From NCBI RefSeq assembly GCF_902167145.1, contig NC_050105.1:121909898-121973897 (forward strand): a stretch of DNA of 64,000 nt, in the 5' to 3' direction. The notes below the pieces were generated by a model, which saw only the letters and a list, made by a program, of their open reading frames with translations, was not told the origin of the DNA and ran no database searches. A program made the translations under genes and the position numbers. Positions 10,429 to 20,952 of the stretch are shown here, in pieces. Numbering within the stretch: position 1 is the stretch's first letter; every line of letters begins with the position of its first letter. This DNA comes from Zea mays. Its lineage: Eukaryota; Streptophyta; Magnoliopsida; Poales; Poaceae.

Positions 10429-13400
10429 TTAGGCGTCGCCTTGGGAAGGAGCCGCGCCTTCGGCTTCGTCCCCACCATCGGCAAAGTCCATCCCGGCTTC
10501 CGGCGATGGCGCAGGTGGGAGGATCTCTGCCTCAAAGGTGGTCGCCAGCACTGCGCTCGGACCCGCGGCGGCCGCATCGAGCCTCTGGACTTCTGCTAGG
10601 GCGCCTTCATCTTCGTCGGGAAGGCAATACCGCTCGCTAACCCGCTCCAGGTCCACAACGTAGTGGGAAGCGAGCACGGCGAAGGCCCGCCTGACGCCGT
10701 GGTGTAGCGCCTCGCGGAGTCTGCCGCGCACATGATCGCCCAAGACTTGAAGGCGACTTTGAGGGGAGCTTCCTGAGGGGATGTCGCCGGAGCCAAGGAC
10801 CCGGTAAACGTCCGAGACGGCCTCGGACATGGCCGCGTGGTCGGTCTCCCTCTGCTCGGCCGCCCCGGCAAGCGCCTCGGCAAGCGCCTTGGCGGACTCA
10901 TCGAGGGCGGACTCGAGCTCTGCGAACAGCCAGAAGAAAAATCTCAAACACAAGCAGAGGAAACAAGCAGGAACGAAAGCCGAAGATGGCCAAGGCGTAC
11001 CTCCGGCTCGGGCACGCTACTCCGAGGCTGTGACCTGGGCTACGGCTAGGTCGACTGCAAGGGTTTCGGCCCGGCTTTCGGCCTCGGCAGCCCGGCCCCG
11101 AGATTGGTCCCGCTCCTTGACGACCCGGTCGAACTCCGACTGCTGTCGTTGCGCTTCTGCGCGCACCGCGGCCGCCTCCGCGCGCGCCGCTGCCGCCTCG
11201 GCTCTCAGATCGGTGCAGAGCAACCGAAGGTCCGCCACCTTGGCACCCTGCTGAGAGAGGCGCGCAGTAGCCCGGCGAGCAAGGTCCTCAGGGATCGCAG
11301 CGAGCCCCAGACGTCGACCTCGCGGCGGATGAACGATGACTTGGCGGCGCTCCGATCCGTCAGATCCTGAGGGAAGGAAGCGGGGCGTCACGAAAGACGC
11401 CTTGGTCACAGAAGAGAAAAGGTATGCCTGAAACCATTACCTGGAGGATTTTGGGGACGTCCCTGCAGAAAACCTCCAGCGACGACCGGAGCGACCCCAC
11501 CGTTGCTTCGGCACACTCGCGGAGCTCGTCCCAGGACTGGTCCTCCCGTTCATCGTCGAGAATGAAGACGGGATCCGAAGCCTCATGGGTCCGGAACCAG
11601 AGCAACTGGCGCCGGCCCTCGGTGCTCCGCCGCACAACGACGAGGCTGCCGCCCGGCGGGACGGATCGCGTCTCCACGCCCCCCCTCTTCCGAGGCACCG
11701 AGCGCCGACGCCTCAGCCGTCTCAACGTCGGCAGCGACCGGTCGCTCCCCGACTGGGACGGCGGCGACTTCAGTAGCGATAGGTGCCGGCATCGCCGGCA
11801 CGTCTGGTGGGCACGGGGCCACGTTCGCGTCAGCCGCCTCCCCTATTACAATGGCCGCCTCAACAGAAGAGCCAGCCTCGGGAACCCGCTCCACGGCGAC
11901 TGGTGCCGCCTGAGCCCCCTGCTGTGGAGCACCTTGCGAGAAGGTCAACTGAACGGCAAGGCCCGGAGCGGCGCTGGCCGCGCAAGCCAGCGCCGTCTTA
12001 AGGGCCTTCCGGGGTGCCAGGTCAGTCAGGCCATGGCTTCGCTTGCTGAGGGAAAAAGAAAAATCACGGCCGGGACATATGAATGAAAAGCCAGGACGAA
12101 GACATTCCAAGATACTTACCCGCTCCGGGCCATGATCAACCGTGCCTGGGGGGAGGTCTCTTGGATCTCGACCCCCGGAACTATAGGTGTACATTCGGGC
12201 CGCCCGGCCCGGCCCGGCCCAAGCCCGAAAAGGCCCGTATTGTTTGAATTTCGGGCCGACCCGGCCCGTTTGAATTTCGGGCCGTGCCGGGCCGGCCCAT
12301 GGGCCTCGCCCTCGGCCCACGGCCCGGCCCGTAATTGCTTAAACGTGCCGGGCTTATTTCGGGCGGCCCGAAATTATAAAAGCCCGAAATTCAATTTTTG
12401 GCCCGAAATTCACATTAGGGCCCGAAATTCAGTTTTTGGCCCAAAATTCAGTTTTTGGCCCGAAATTCACATTAGAGCCCTAAATTCAAAAAAATAATAA
12501 AACAAATAAAAGATAAGACAAATAAATTTGAACAAAATTAAACTTAATATTTGTATTAAAGTTACCACAGCTATGCAATGACTACCTCGTTTATAAATCA
12601 TTTTGTTAGAAGAAAAAAGAGTATAATCAGCTCTATACAAAGTTCGTAAGTTTAGTTTATTGTCTAATGTTCATAACAAAAGTAAAATTACATCACACAC
12701 TCTAATTCAAAGATACAAAAAAACATCTAACTAGCATTATCTCTAGCTTTGTGTTTTTTTATCAAGTATATGAAAGTGTGGAATGAAGTGCGTTTTGATA
12801 AATATATGGGCCTTTTCGTGCCTCTATATGGGCCTTTTCGTGCCTGCCTTAAACGGGCCGTGCTCGTGCCCGCCCATGGGCCATGACCTCGGCCCAAACC
12901 CGGCCCGATATAACGGGCCGTGCCGGCCCGGCACTAAATTATTTCGGGCCGTGCCGTGCCTGGGCCGTGCTTTTTTTTTCGTGCTTCGGGCCGGCCCATC
13001 AGGCCCGGCCCAAATGTACACCTATACCCGGAACCGCCGCCGAGGTTCGCTTCGCCGGCAGCTTCGGCACCACCCTTGCTTTGGGCGCCCTGGACGCCCG
13101 GGGGGCAGATGGCCCAGGCACTGCCATGGCGACCTGAGGGTCGCTCCCTTGCGCTGCCAGCGCGGGCGGCGGCTCTCGGGGAGCAGACGCCTCGGCCTGG
13201 CTCCCCGGGGTCGCCTCAGCTCCTCCAGCCGAGGGGTCAAGTACCCTCTCGGATTGCCCCCGCCCCTCGGGTCGGGACCCCGGCGTCCCGACTCTGGGGA
13301 CTGACGGCATCAGCCCGCTCGGGGGCTGGCTTGACGGCCCCTGGCCTAACCCCAAGCCAGGGCTGAGGCCAAGGCGGGCAGCCATGTCGTCTTCCTCGTC

Positions 13401-14635
13401 ATCATCTTCATCATCGTCGTCGTCGTCGGGCGTTTCCGGCGACGGCTCCCTCGGGAGCCCCTCCCTCTCCTGCTGGCGACGAAGCTTCTCCAAGGCGTCT
13501 CGAGCCCGCCTCCGCTCGCGGGCCCGGGCCTTCTCCGCGTCCTTCTTTTTCTTCCTCTCCTCCGCGGCAACCCGCCGCGCTGCTCGGTCCACCGCATCCT
13601 GCGGGACCCGTGGTAGGGAAGGCTTGTGCCACCCCACCTCCTGAAGAAGGGGGAAAATCCCAATCATAAGAACCAGGAGCAACCCGATGCAAGAGAAAGG
13701 AAGAAGTGGCCACTCACCAGAGTCACGCACCCTTGGTCTGGGCACATCAAAAGCTGGGAGAAGGCGCTGGGGTCCGGTTTCCCCAACGCGACAGACACCC
13801 GCCCGTGGAGGACGTCGAAGGGAAGAGGATCAGAGGACATCCGCGAGCCCTCCAAGTCAGCTTCCGGTGTCATCTCCCAAAGCGACAGCCGTCGCTCCGC
13901 CAAGGGAAGCACCCTCCGACGGTGGATGGCGGCAATCACTCCCGCAGCGGTGAGTCCCCCCTTCCGCAACGCCTCCAAGGCCTTGAGAAGGGGTTCGAGG
14001 TTCTTTTGTCTTTCGTGCGGGGTCCCGTGGCGCCAAGCATCAGCGGCGGTGGTGACTACTCGCTGGGAGAACGGCGGGAGCAACTCGCCGTCATTCCGGA
14101 GATAGAACCACCGGCGCTGCCACCCCTTGTTCGAAGACGCGAGGATGGCGGGAATATACAGCGACGCCCGCGACTGCCTCAGCAGGAGGGTGCAGCCGCC
14201 GGCCCGCACCGCTGCGCGGACCTTCCTCTCCCCCGTCGGCGAGGCAAAAAGCTCCGCGAAAAAGAGATGGGTCCACAAATCCCAATGGAGGGCGATCCCC
14301 AAGTACCCCTCACACACCGCTACGAAGATGGCGGCCTGCGAGATGGAGTTGGGGCTGAGGTTGTGCAACTCCACCCCGTAGTGGTGCAGGATCGCCCGCA
14401 TGAAGCGGCTCGCCGGCACACCAAATCCCCGCTCGTGGAAGGAGACGAAGCTCACGATGTACCCCGGCGGTGGGGACGGAGCGGCTCCGCCCACGGGGGG
14501 AATCCATTCCGGTCGCTGCTCATCGGTGAGAGGGCGAAGTAAACCCTCGCCAACAAGATCCTCCAGATCACTCGCCGTCACCGTGGAAAAAGGCCATGGG
14601 TCGCGCGGTGAGATGATGGTCACCCGGTCAGCCAT
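10429..14635 (-). pseudogene. Spliced antisense gene (aORF) of Huck-like copy 1, gypsy-type 'transposase_28'-like protein
   Basis: Read on the minus strand, exons are 14635-13718, 13640 to about 12120 (split by a hAT insert), 12045-11441, 11366-11001 and 10919-10429. Introns of 74-81 bp have plant-like borders: 13717-13641 (GTGAGT...TTCTTCAG), 12119-12046 (GTAAGT...CCCTCAG), 11440-11367 (GTAATG...CCCTCAG) and 11000-10920 (GTACGC...TTCGCAG). The start MADRVTIISPRDPW at 14635 was chosen because it opens the conserved part; the frame is open further upstream. The first exon resembles the 'putative gypsy type transposon' domain known from antisense ORFs of grass Tat elements (HWDLWTHLFFAELF near 14270). 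Exon 2 has charged and acidic stretches, including a run of Asp/Glu near 13390-13430. Exon 4 is an Ala/Arg/Glu-rich likely coiled coil and has an in-frame TAG near 11020. Function is unknown. The hAT insert and the stop make this copy a pseudogene. Confidence 0.68.
12182..13026. mobile_element. Non-autonomous hAT element, 845 bp, GC-rich ends
   Basis: Terminal inverted repeats TATAGGTGTACATTCGGGC (left) and its near-complement ending GCCCAAATGTACACCTATA (right) are bounded by a perfect 8-bp duplication CCCGGAAC (12174-12181 and 13027-13034), as hAT transposases produce. The outer parts are packed with GGCCCGG / CCGGGCC and 'GGCCCGAAATTCA' subterminal repeats; the middle (12480-12780) is AT-rich. 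There is no transposase, so it would depend on one supplied elsewhere. It interrupts exon 2 of the antisense gene. Confidence 0.85.
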
Positions 14636-16068
14636 CACCGAGCGGAAGGGGTGGCGGCACAAGGGGCAGGGAGGGCGGTTTCCTCTTCTCTGGCTAAGTC
14701 TCTCGGGTTGCGAAAACCTAAAAGGGAGGCAGGAAGCGGAGCAAAGAACCGCCGCCAGACCCTCTCCCGAGTATATAAAGACCAAGGCGAGACCGGTTCA
14801 AACGTTCCGCCCGGGCCGGACGCGGGACTCGAAAACGCAAAGCGAAACAGCCGTTCCCCGAACGGCTCGCGCACACGCAACGGCCGCCCCGCGAACCACT
14901 CGCCCCATCGCATTAACTCCGCGGCGGGCCAGGCGGCGCCTCTGGCAGGAGAAGCGGGCGACGCTTCGCCTTCGCCATAATGACCGCGTCGAAAAAGGTA
15001 CGTCGCGTCGTTCGATTTCGTATCCTTTTCCTTTTTTCCTCTTTCTCTCTCTTGCAACAGGGACCGGGAAAGGGGGGATACCCCGAAAAGGATCCTTCCC
15101 CCTGAAGGAACCAGGCTCCGAGCCTCCCTACTGATCAGAGGTTCGAAGGCTGGCCCCCCGGAAGGGTTCGACAGCCGCCTCAGATCGCGTGGGCCCTACA
15201 CCCACTACTGGTCAGAGGTTCGAAGGTCGGCCCCTCGAAAGGGTTCCACGGCCGCCTCAGGCTACTCGGGCTCCGCGCCCATTACTGATCAGGGGTTTGA
15301 AGGCTGGCCCCCGAAGGGTTCACAGCCGCCTCAGACGCCGAGCGAGGGATGACCATGGGTACGTTTGATACATAACCAAGGCTCGGGCTGCGCTCCCGAG
15401 GTACCCTAGGACATTTCCGAGACCAGCGGGAACGATCTTGTAACGGAATCCCATCAGAGGGAGGCATCGAGCCCTCGGACCCCGTCGCCAGGGGACCGGG
15501 TCCGGCAGATCACCCGCAGGTACTTTTGGGCGTGCCTCTGGGCCCCTAGCCGACCCCAAACGAATGGGGCACGGACGTCCACTCGGATTACCCGCTTGCA
15601 GCTCACCGGAGACACCATGTTCGGCGCCCATCGAGGGCAACATGGCGCTTTCCCCCCTCCTCCTTGCGGAGAGGCGACGCAGGGGCGTATGTAAAAAAGC
15701 CGAGTCTGTTCCTGATCGCCCTCTCGCCCTGGGCAGAGGCTTGGGGGCTGCTCTCGCAAACCCGGCTCCGGCCAAACCGGTGACAGCATCAACATACCAG
15801 CCCGAGAACTTGGGACCCGACCGTACACCCGGGCTACGGCCAGCTCGCATGAGGGAACGACCAGACCAGCCGAAGCATTATGCGAGGCATTAAGACCTCG
15901 AAGGAGTGAAACCACTCCTCCGAGGCCTCGGGGGCTACACCCGGCGGGTGCGCTCGCGCGCACCCACCGGAACAAAACGCAACCGAGAAAGGCTGGTCCC
16001 CTTGCAAAAAAAGTGCGGCGAAAGCCTCCAAGCGAGTGCTAACACTCCCTTCGAGGCACGGGGGCTAC
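14636..16068. other. Region between the antisense gene start and the 3' LTR, copy 1
   Basis: This holds the presumed promoter side of the antisense gene, a three-unit tandem repeat (15129-15335), GC-rich non-coding sequence, and the purine-rich tract GGCACGGGGGCTAC just before the LTR. I see no ORF I can support. Confidence 0.55.
15129..15335 (+). repeat. Three-unit tandem repeat of about 77 bp
   Basis: Units start near 15130, 15206 and 15283. Each has ACTGATCAGAGGTTCGAAGG (or a close variant), then GGCCCC, GGAAGGGTT and CAGCCGCCTCAG. Confidence 0.75.
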
Positions 16069-16563
16069 TGTCGGGGACCATAATTAGGGGTACCCTCAAG
16101 GCTCCTAATTCTCAGCTGGTAACCCCCATCAGCACAAAGCTGCAAAGGCCTGATGGGTGTGATTAAGTCAGGGATCAGTCCATTCGAGGGACTCGATCAC
16201 GCCTCGCCCGAGCCTAGCCTCGGACAAGGGCAGCCGACCCCGGAGGGTTTCCATCTCGCCCGAGGCCCCCTCCAGCGGCGAACATATTTCCGGCTCGCCC
16301 GAGGCCCTGTCTTCGCCAAGAAGCAACCCTGACCAAATCGCCGCACTGATCGACCAAATCGCAGGAGCATTTAATGCAAAGGTGGCCTGACACCTTTATC
16401 CTGATGCGCGCCCCCCAGCCGGCAGAGCCGAAGTGACCGCCGTCACTTCGCCGCTCCACTGACCGGCCTGACAGAAGGACAGCGCCGCCTGCGCCACTCC
16501 GACTGCGGTGCCACTTGACAGAGTGAGGCTGACAGGCAGTCAGGCCCTGCCGAAGGCACCATA

Positions 16564-16985
16564 GGAAACTCCGCTTCGCCCGAACCAGGGCTCGGACACG
16601 GGCTAAGTCCCGGAAGACGGTGAACTCCGCTCCGCCCGACCCAGGGCTCGGACTCGGGCTAAGTCCCAGAAGACGGCGAACTCCGCTCCGCCCGACCCAG
16701 GGCTCGGACTTGGGCTAAGCCCCAGAAGACGGCGAACTCTGCTCCGCCCGACCCAGGGCTCGGACTTGGGCTAAGCCCTAGAAGACGGCGAACTCTGCTC
16801 CGCCCGACCCAGGGCTCGGACTCGGGCTAAGTCCCGGAAGACGGCGAACTTCGCTCCGCCTGACCCAGAGCTCGGACTCGGGCTAAGTCCCGGAAGACGG
16901 CGAACTCCGCTCCACCCGACCCAGGGCTCGGACTTGGGCTAAGCCCCAGAAGACGGCGAACTCCGCTCCGCCCGACCCCAGGGCT
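16564..16985 (+). repeat. 56-bp minisatellite in the Huck-like LTR (about 7.5 units)
   Basis: Each unit carries GAACTCCGCTCCGCCCGACC, then CAGGGCTCGGACTCGGGCTA, then AGTCCCGGAAGACGGC. Units differ at a few sites (for example GGACTTGGGC). The array is upstream of the TATA box, within U3. Confidence 0.88.
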
Positions 16986-17492
16986 CGGACTCCGCCCTGG
17001 CCTCAGCAGGCGGCCTCCGCCTCGCCCGACCCAGGGGCTCGGACTCGACCTCAGCCACGGAAGACAGATTCGACCTCGGCTTCGGAGGAGCTTCCACATC
17101 GCCCAACCTAGGACGCAGACCGGCCACGTCAACAGGAGGCGCCATCATCACCCTACCCCGAGCTGACTCGGGCCGCAGGGAACAAGATTGGCGTCCCATC
17201 TGGCTCGCTCCGCCAGACAGGCAATGATGACGCCCCGCATACTCTGTGACGACGGCGGCTCTCAGCCCCCTTACGGAAGCAAGAGGACATCAGCAAGGAC
17301 TCAACCGCTCCGACAGCTGTCCCTCCGCCAGGCTCCATCGCTCCTCCGACGGCCACGACATCACCCCAGCTGGGTGCCAAAATCTCTCCGGCTGCCACAA
17401 CGGCATGTACTTAGGGCACTAGCTCTCCTCCGCTAGACACGTAGCACTCTGCTACACCCCCCCATTGTACACCTGGATCCTCTCCTTACGCC

Positions 17493-17499
17493 TATAAAA
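17493..17499 (+). promoter_or_regulatory. TATA box, Huck-like 3' LTR copy 1
   Basis: TATAAAA in CGCCTATAAAAGGAAGGACC; the same motif sits at equivalent places in the other two Huck-like LTRs. Confidence 0.7.
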
Positions 17500-17867
17500 G
17501 GAAGGACCAGGGCCCTCTTAGAGAGGTTGGCCGCACGGGGACGAGGACGAGACAGGCGCTCGCCTGAGGCCGCTCGCTCCCTCTCCCGCGTGGACGCTTG
17601 TAACCCCCTACTGCAAGCGCACCCGACCTGGGCGTGGGACGAACACGAAGGCCGCGGGATTCCCACCTCTCTCACGCCGGTCTCCGGCCGCCTCGCTTTT
17701 CCCCCTTCGCGCTCGCCCTCGCGCTCGACCCATCTGGGCTGGGGCACGCGACGACACTCACTCGTCGGCTCAGGGACCCCCCGGTCTCGGAACGCCGACA
17801 GATATTATATATATGTTCTAATCATATGTTCCAATCTGATGAAAGGGGTACACAACTCGATAATATC

Positions 17868-17960
17868 CGTACGACTCTCCCTCTCTCCCTCTCTATACGT
17901 TCTATACGACTCTCCATCTCTCTCTCTACGTCCTATACGACTCTCCCTCTCTATACGTAA
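17868..17960 (+). repeat. CT-rich imperfect tandem repeat
   Basis: Repeated 'TACGACTCTCCCTCTCTATACG' type units of 20-40 bp with CTCTC runs, upstream of the CACTA gene. Confidence 0.6.
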
Positions 17961-17985
17961 CTCGATAATATCTGTATCACAATAT

Positions 17986-18036
17986 TAGGGGTTAGGGTTA
18001 GGGCTTAGGGTTAGGGTTAGTGGTTAAGGGTTAGGG
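17986..18036 (+). repeat. Short telomere-like repeat tract
   Basis: About 50 bp of GGGTTA-type hexamers with interruptions. The plant telomere unit is the heptamer TTTAGGG, so this is not a canonical interstitial telomere. Confidence 0.6.
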
Positions 18037-18457
18037 TATTTGTTAATATGAATTTAATTATTGCTTATGTTAATATGTGTTAATATGTATTTGTATATAT
18101 ATATATATATAGCTCAATGAGTTCTCCAATCAAGGACCAAGGATTAGGGCTCGACCACATGGACAAGAGTGTTGCTCAAGAACAATCCAGTAGTGAAGGA
18201 TATGAAACGCCTAGCGACCCTTTTCCTACCACTAGCATAGATAGGGCCGCTGCGCGTGAGTTGCAATGTGACCCTACTTTTGATCCACAAGACCATGAGG
18301 TAAATTACACATCCTTAATTTCGTGTGTGTACCTAATTAATTAGCTGATTTCACAATGTCTATTACACATGCATGATTTTTTGTGCATTTTATTACATGA
18401 ATAGGAGGTCGTGTCTCAATTTCGTGCGATGCTCAAAAAAGCTGTGGCACGATACCA

Positions 18458-18540
18458 AGACGCACCGGAACCGACCCAAGACGCACCGGAACCAACCCAT
18501 GGCGCACCGGAACCGACCCAAGGCGCACCGGAATCGACCG
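18458..18540 (+). repeat. 24-bp coding minisatellite in CACTA exon 2
   Basis: Four units of GACGCACCGGAACCGACCCA-type sequence, encoding repeated (D/G)APEPTQ-like octapeptides. Confidence 0.75.
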
Positions 18541-20952
18541 AAACAACCACCGAGAGGTCAAGGAAAATGAAGCAGAGCGATCGGAACAGAGGTGACAGGG
18601 GGCTAAACAAGTTTCCTGACAAGACATATAAAATCGCAGACGTGAGCCCGAATGGTCAGCCCCTAGCTCCAGAAGAGACACTGCCTAAGTTCCGGAATGC
18701 ACTTGGGTTCTTAGTTAGAGATAATCTTGACATCACAATCCGACAGTGGAGAGATGTATCAGATGATGTCAAGAATCAAATGTGGAATAAGCTAATAACG
18801 AGGTTCGTTTTGCCTCGGGGTTCAGAAGAACTCGTGAAAAAATACATGATGAAGCAGTTTGCAATCAATTTCCGAAACTGGAGGTCTGAGATGAATACAA
18901 AGTTTGCAACGAAAGACCTAGACCCGACGAAAAAATATAAAATCTCAGCAGGTCAGTGGGCAGTATTTCTAGAGCAGAGGAGCAGCCCTGATTTCATATC
19001 GCTAAGTGAGGCAAATTCGGAACTATCTAAGAAGAACAAATACCACCACCACCTTGGCACAAGTGGTTACAAGCGTCAGGTTCCTAAATGGAGACAAGAA
19101 GACGCCGAGAAGAAGGCTGCAGGGTTGCCGACGCTGTCCGAGCAACTTGGTGAAAGGACAGCTAATTGGATCCGTGCTAGAAAACCAAGGGAAACTGAGT
19201 ATGGTGTATCTTTTGATGATCCCACTGTCGAAGAAGCGGCAAAAAGCATATATGCAATTGCAGCTAAGCAGAGCCAAGGAACATTTAAGCCGCAAAGGGA
19301 GAGAGACATTCTAACGGCTGGTCTCGGTAACCCTGAGCATCCTGGTCATGTACGAGGAATCTCATCTAAGGAAGGATGGAAGGGAGGATTCGGACCACAA
19401 TGGGAAGGTCTGTACAAGAAACGTGATCGATACAAGGAAGAGATGGCGAATTATTTTAAGGAGGAGGCCAAGAAAGAGTTCAAAGGCCTGATGTCTGAAA
19501 TGCTATCGAATCCTCCTCTAGAATTGATGCAGCAATTGGCGATGGCGAGTGCGATGTCTGTTCAACAGATGACCACTCCACATATGCAAATAATTCGAGC
19601 AGCTCAAACGTCGGCTTCCATCGAGGGTACGACCATCCCAAGCTCTATCGCGTCAACGAGAAATAAGGTTCGCTATCCAGTTGATGACATCACAAGGCAT
19701 GTGGCATGCACACTAGTTATAAGATATGGTATTAACAATCAGCGTACAAAGAAAGTAGCCACAGGCCTTGCAATCCCAAGACGCAAGTTCCATGGAAACG
19801 ACATTCCAGAAGAATATTGCAGGGTAGAAGTGACGACAGTCGTCCAAGGATCCGAGGACGACATGCTAGACATCCCTGGGCCCGAAGATATCAAGACACT
19901 TGGACAAGCTATCAAGAATTTTATCCTTTGGCCTCGAAGGGATGTCGAATTGGTTGATCCACCACGACAGCCGTCGTCACAGGCCCAACCGTCTCCGCCT
20001 TCTCAAATTGTTGTTCCTATTGTACATCCATCATCACCTCCTCAAACTTCACATGCTACTCCTCATCCTCTTTCTGACCCTCCTTCTCCTCATCCTCATG
20101 GTGGCCCACCGTCTCCACCACATACATCGCCCTTCAGGGATCCACCTTCTCCACAGCCATCAAGGGATCCACGACCATCAAAAAAATCTAAAGTTTCTAT
20201 ACCAAAATTAGTGTCCCCGTTCGAGAAGAAAAAGAAGAGTAAATCCACTGCTGGCACAACTCGTATTTTGAAAGGGATTGGACGGAGCCTCACGTCAGAC
20301 ACTGTTGATTTGGCCGATCTCGAGGAGTCCGCAAAAAAGGCTAAGGCAATGGCCACAAAGATAAAGAAGCCAACTAAGGCAGATTATAAAAATGTGCCTA
20401 AAAATATGTGGCGGGCAGACCACTACTCACTTTTGAGAAACTAATGAAGGTCCCGGCTAATATTAAAAGGTTGCATAATTGGTACATGCGGGCATCTTCA
20501 GTTGGCATCGACACCATCAGTGTCAATATACCAGCCCATGCTTTTATTGGTTCAAATCAAAAATCCTTTGTTGCATTCGAGGACATGTGGTTAATGATGA
20601 ACCTTCAGAGACTCGACGTGCAACTTGTAACCATATTTGCATTGTAAGTGTCACTCATACTCCACATATATGTGTTATTATTAGTGAGTTGTATAAATTT
20701 TCAATATCTGACATGCACGTGTGCGTTGCAGAATGCAACATGATCAGAAGGAGATCCTTTATGGTACCAATCCCAATGCTAGTGCCAGTAAAAGGGTTGG
20801 GTATCTCAACCCAATAAAGATATGCGAGGATAACCACAATTTTAGAATCGGAAAAGACAACGAAGCATTACAGGGACTAACGGACGAAGAAATTGAGGTG
20901 CGTATCCAGGATCTGAAGAAGGATTTTGAAGCAAGATACGCCACCTACATAG

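Larger units (their letters stand above)
1..17800 (+). mobile_element. Huck-like Ty3/gypsy (Tat lineage) element, copy 1; internal region plus 3' LTR
   Basis: The 5' LTR lies left of the window. Visible are gag-protease, remnants of RT and of the end of integrase, a long post-pol region with an antisense gene, a purine-rich tract (16056-16068) and a 3' LTR starting TGTCGGGGACC and ending CCGACA at 17800. Two other LTRs of the same type occur at 35623 and 60155, each followed by the same gag, which fixes the LTR limits. The element holds two later insertions (2360-8965 and 12182-13026) and two internal pol deletions, so it is non-autonomous. The 5 bases after the LTR are GATAT (17801-17805); the matching left copy is outside the window. 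An antisense gene between pol and the 3' LTR is known in the Tat lineage. The name Huck rests on memory of the LTR start and is the least certain part. Confidence 0.8.
16069..17800 (+). repeat. 3' LTR of Huck-like copy 1 (1732 bp)
   Basis: Begins TGTCGGGGACCATAATTAGG and ends AACGCCGACA. It matches the LTR at 60155-61996 closely; the 110-bp length difference equals about two units of the internal 56-bp array. A TATA box is at 17493-17499. As a 3' LTR it would provide polyadenylation. Confidence 0.88.

Noticed and set aside
13384..13644. Serine-run ORF on plus
   Set aside because: It is the complement of the acidic Asp/Glu run in exon 2 of the antisense gene.
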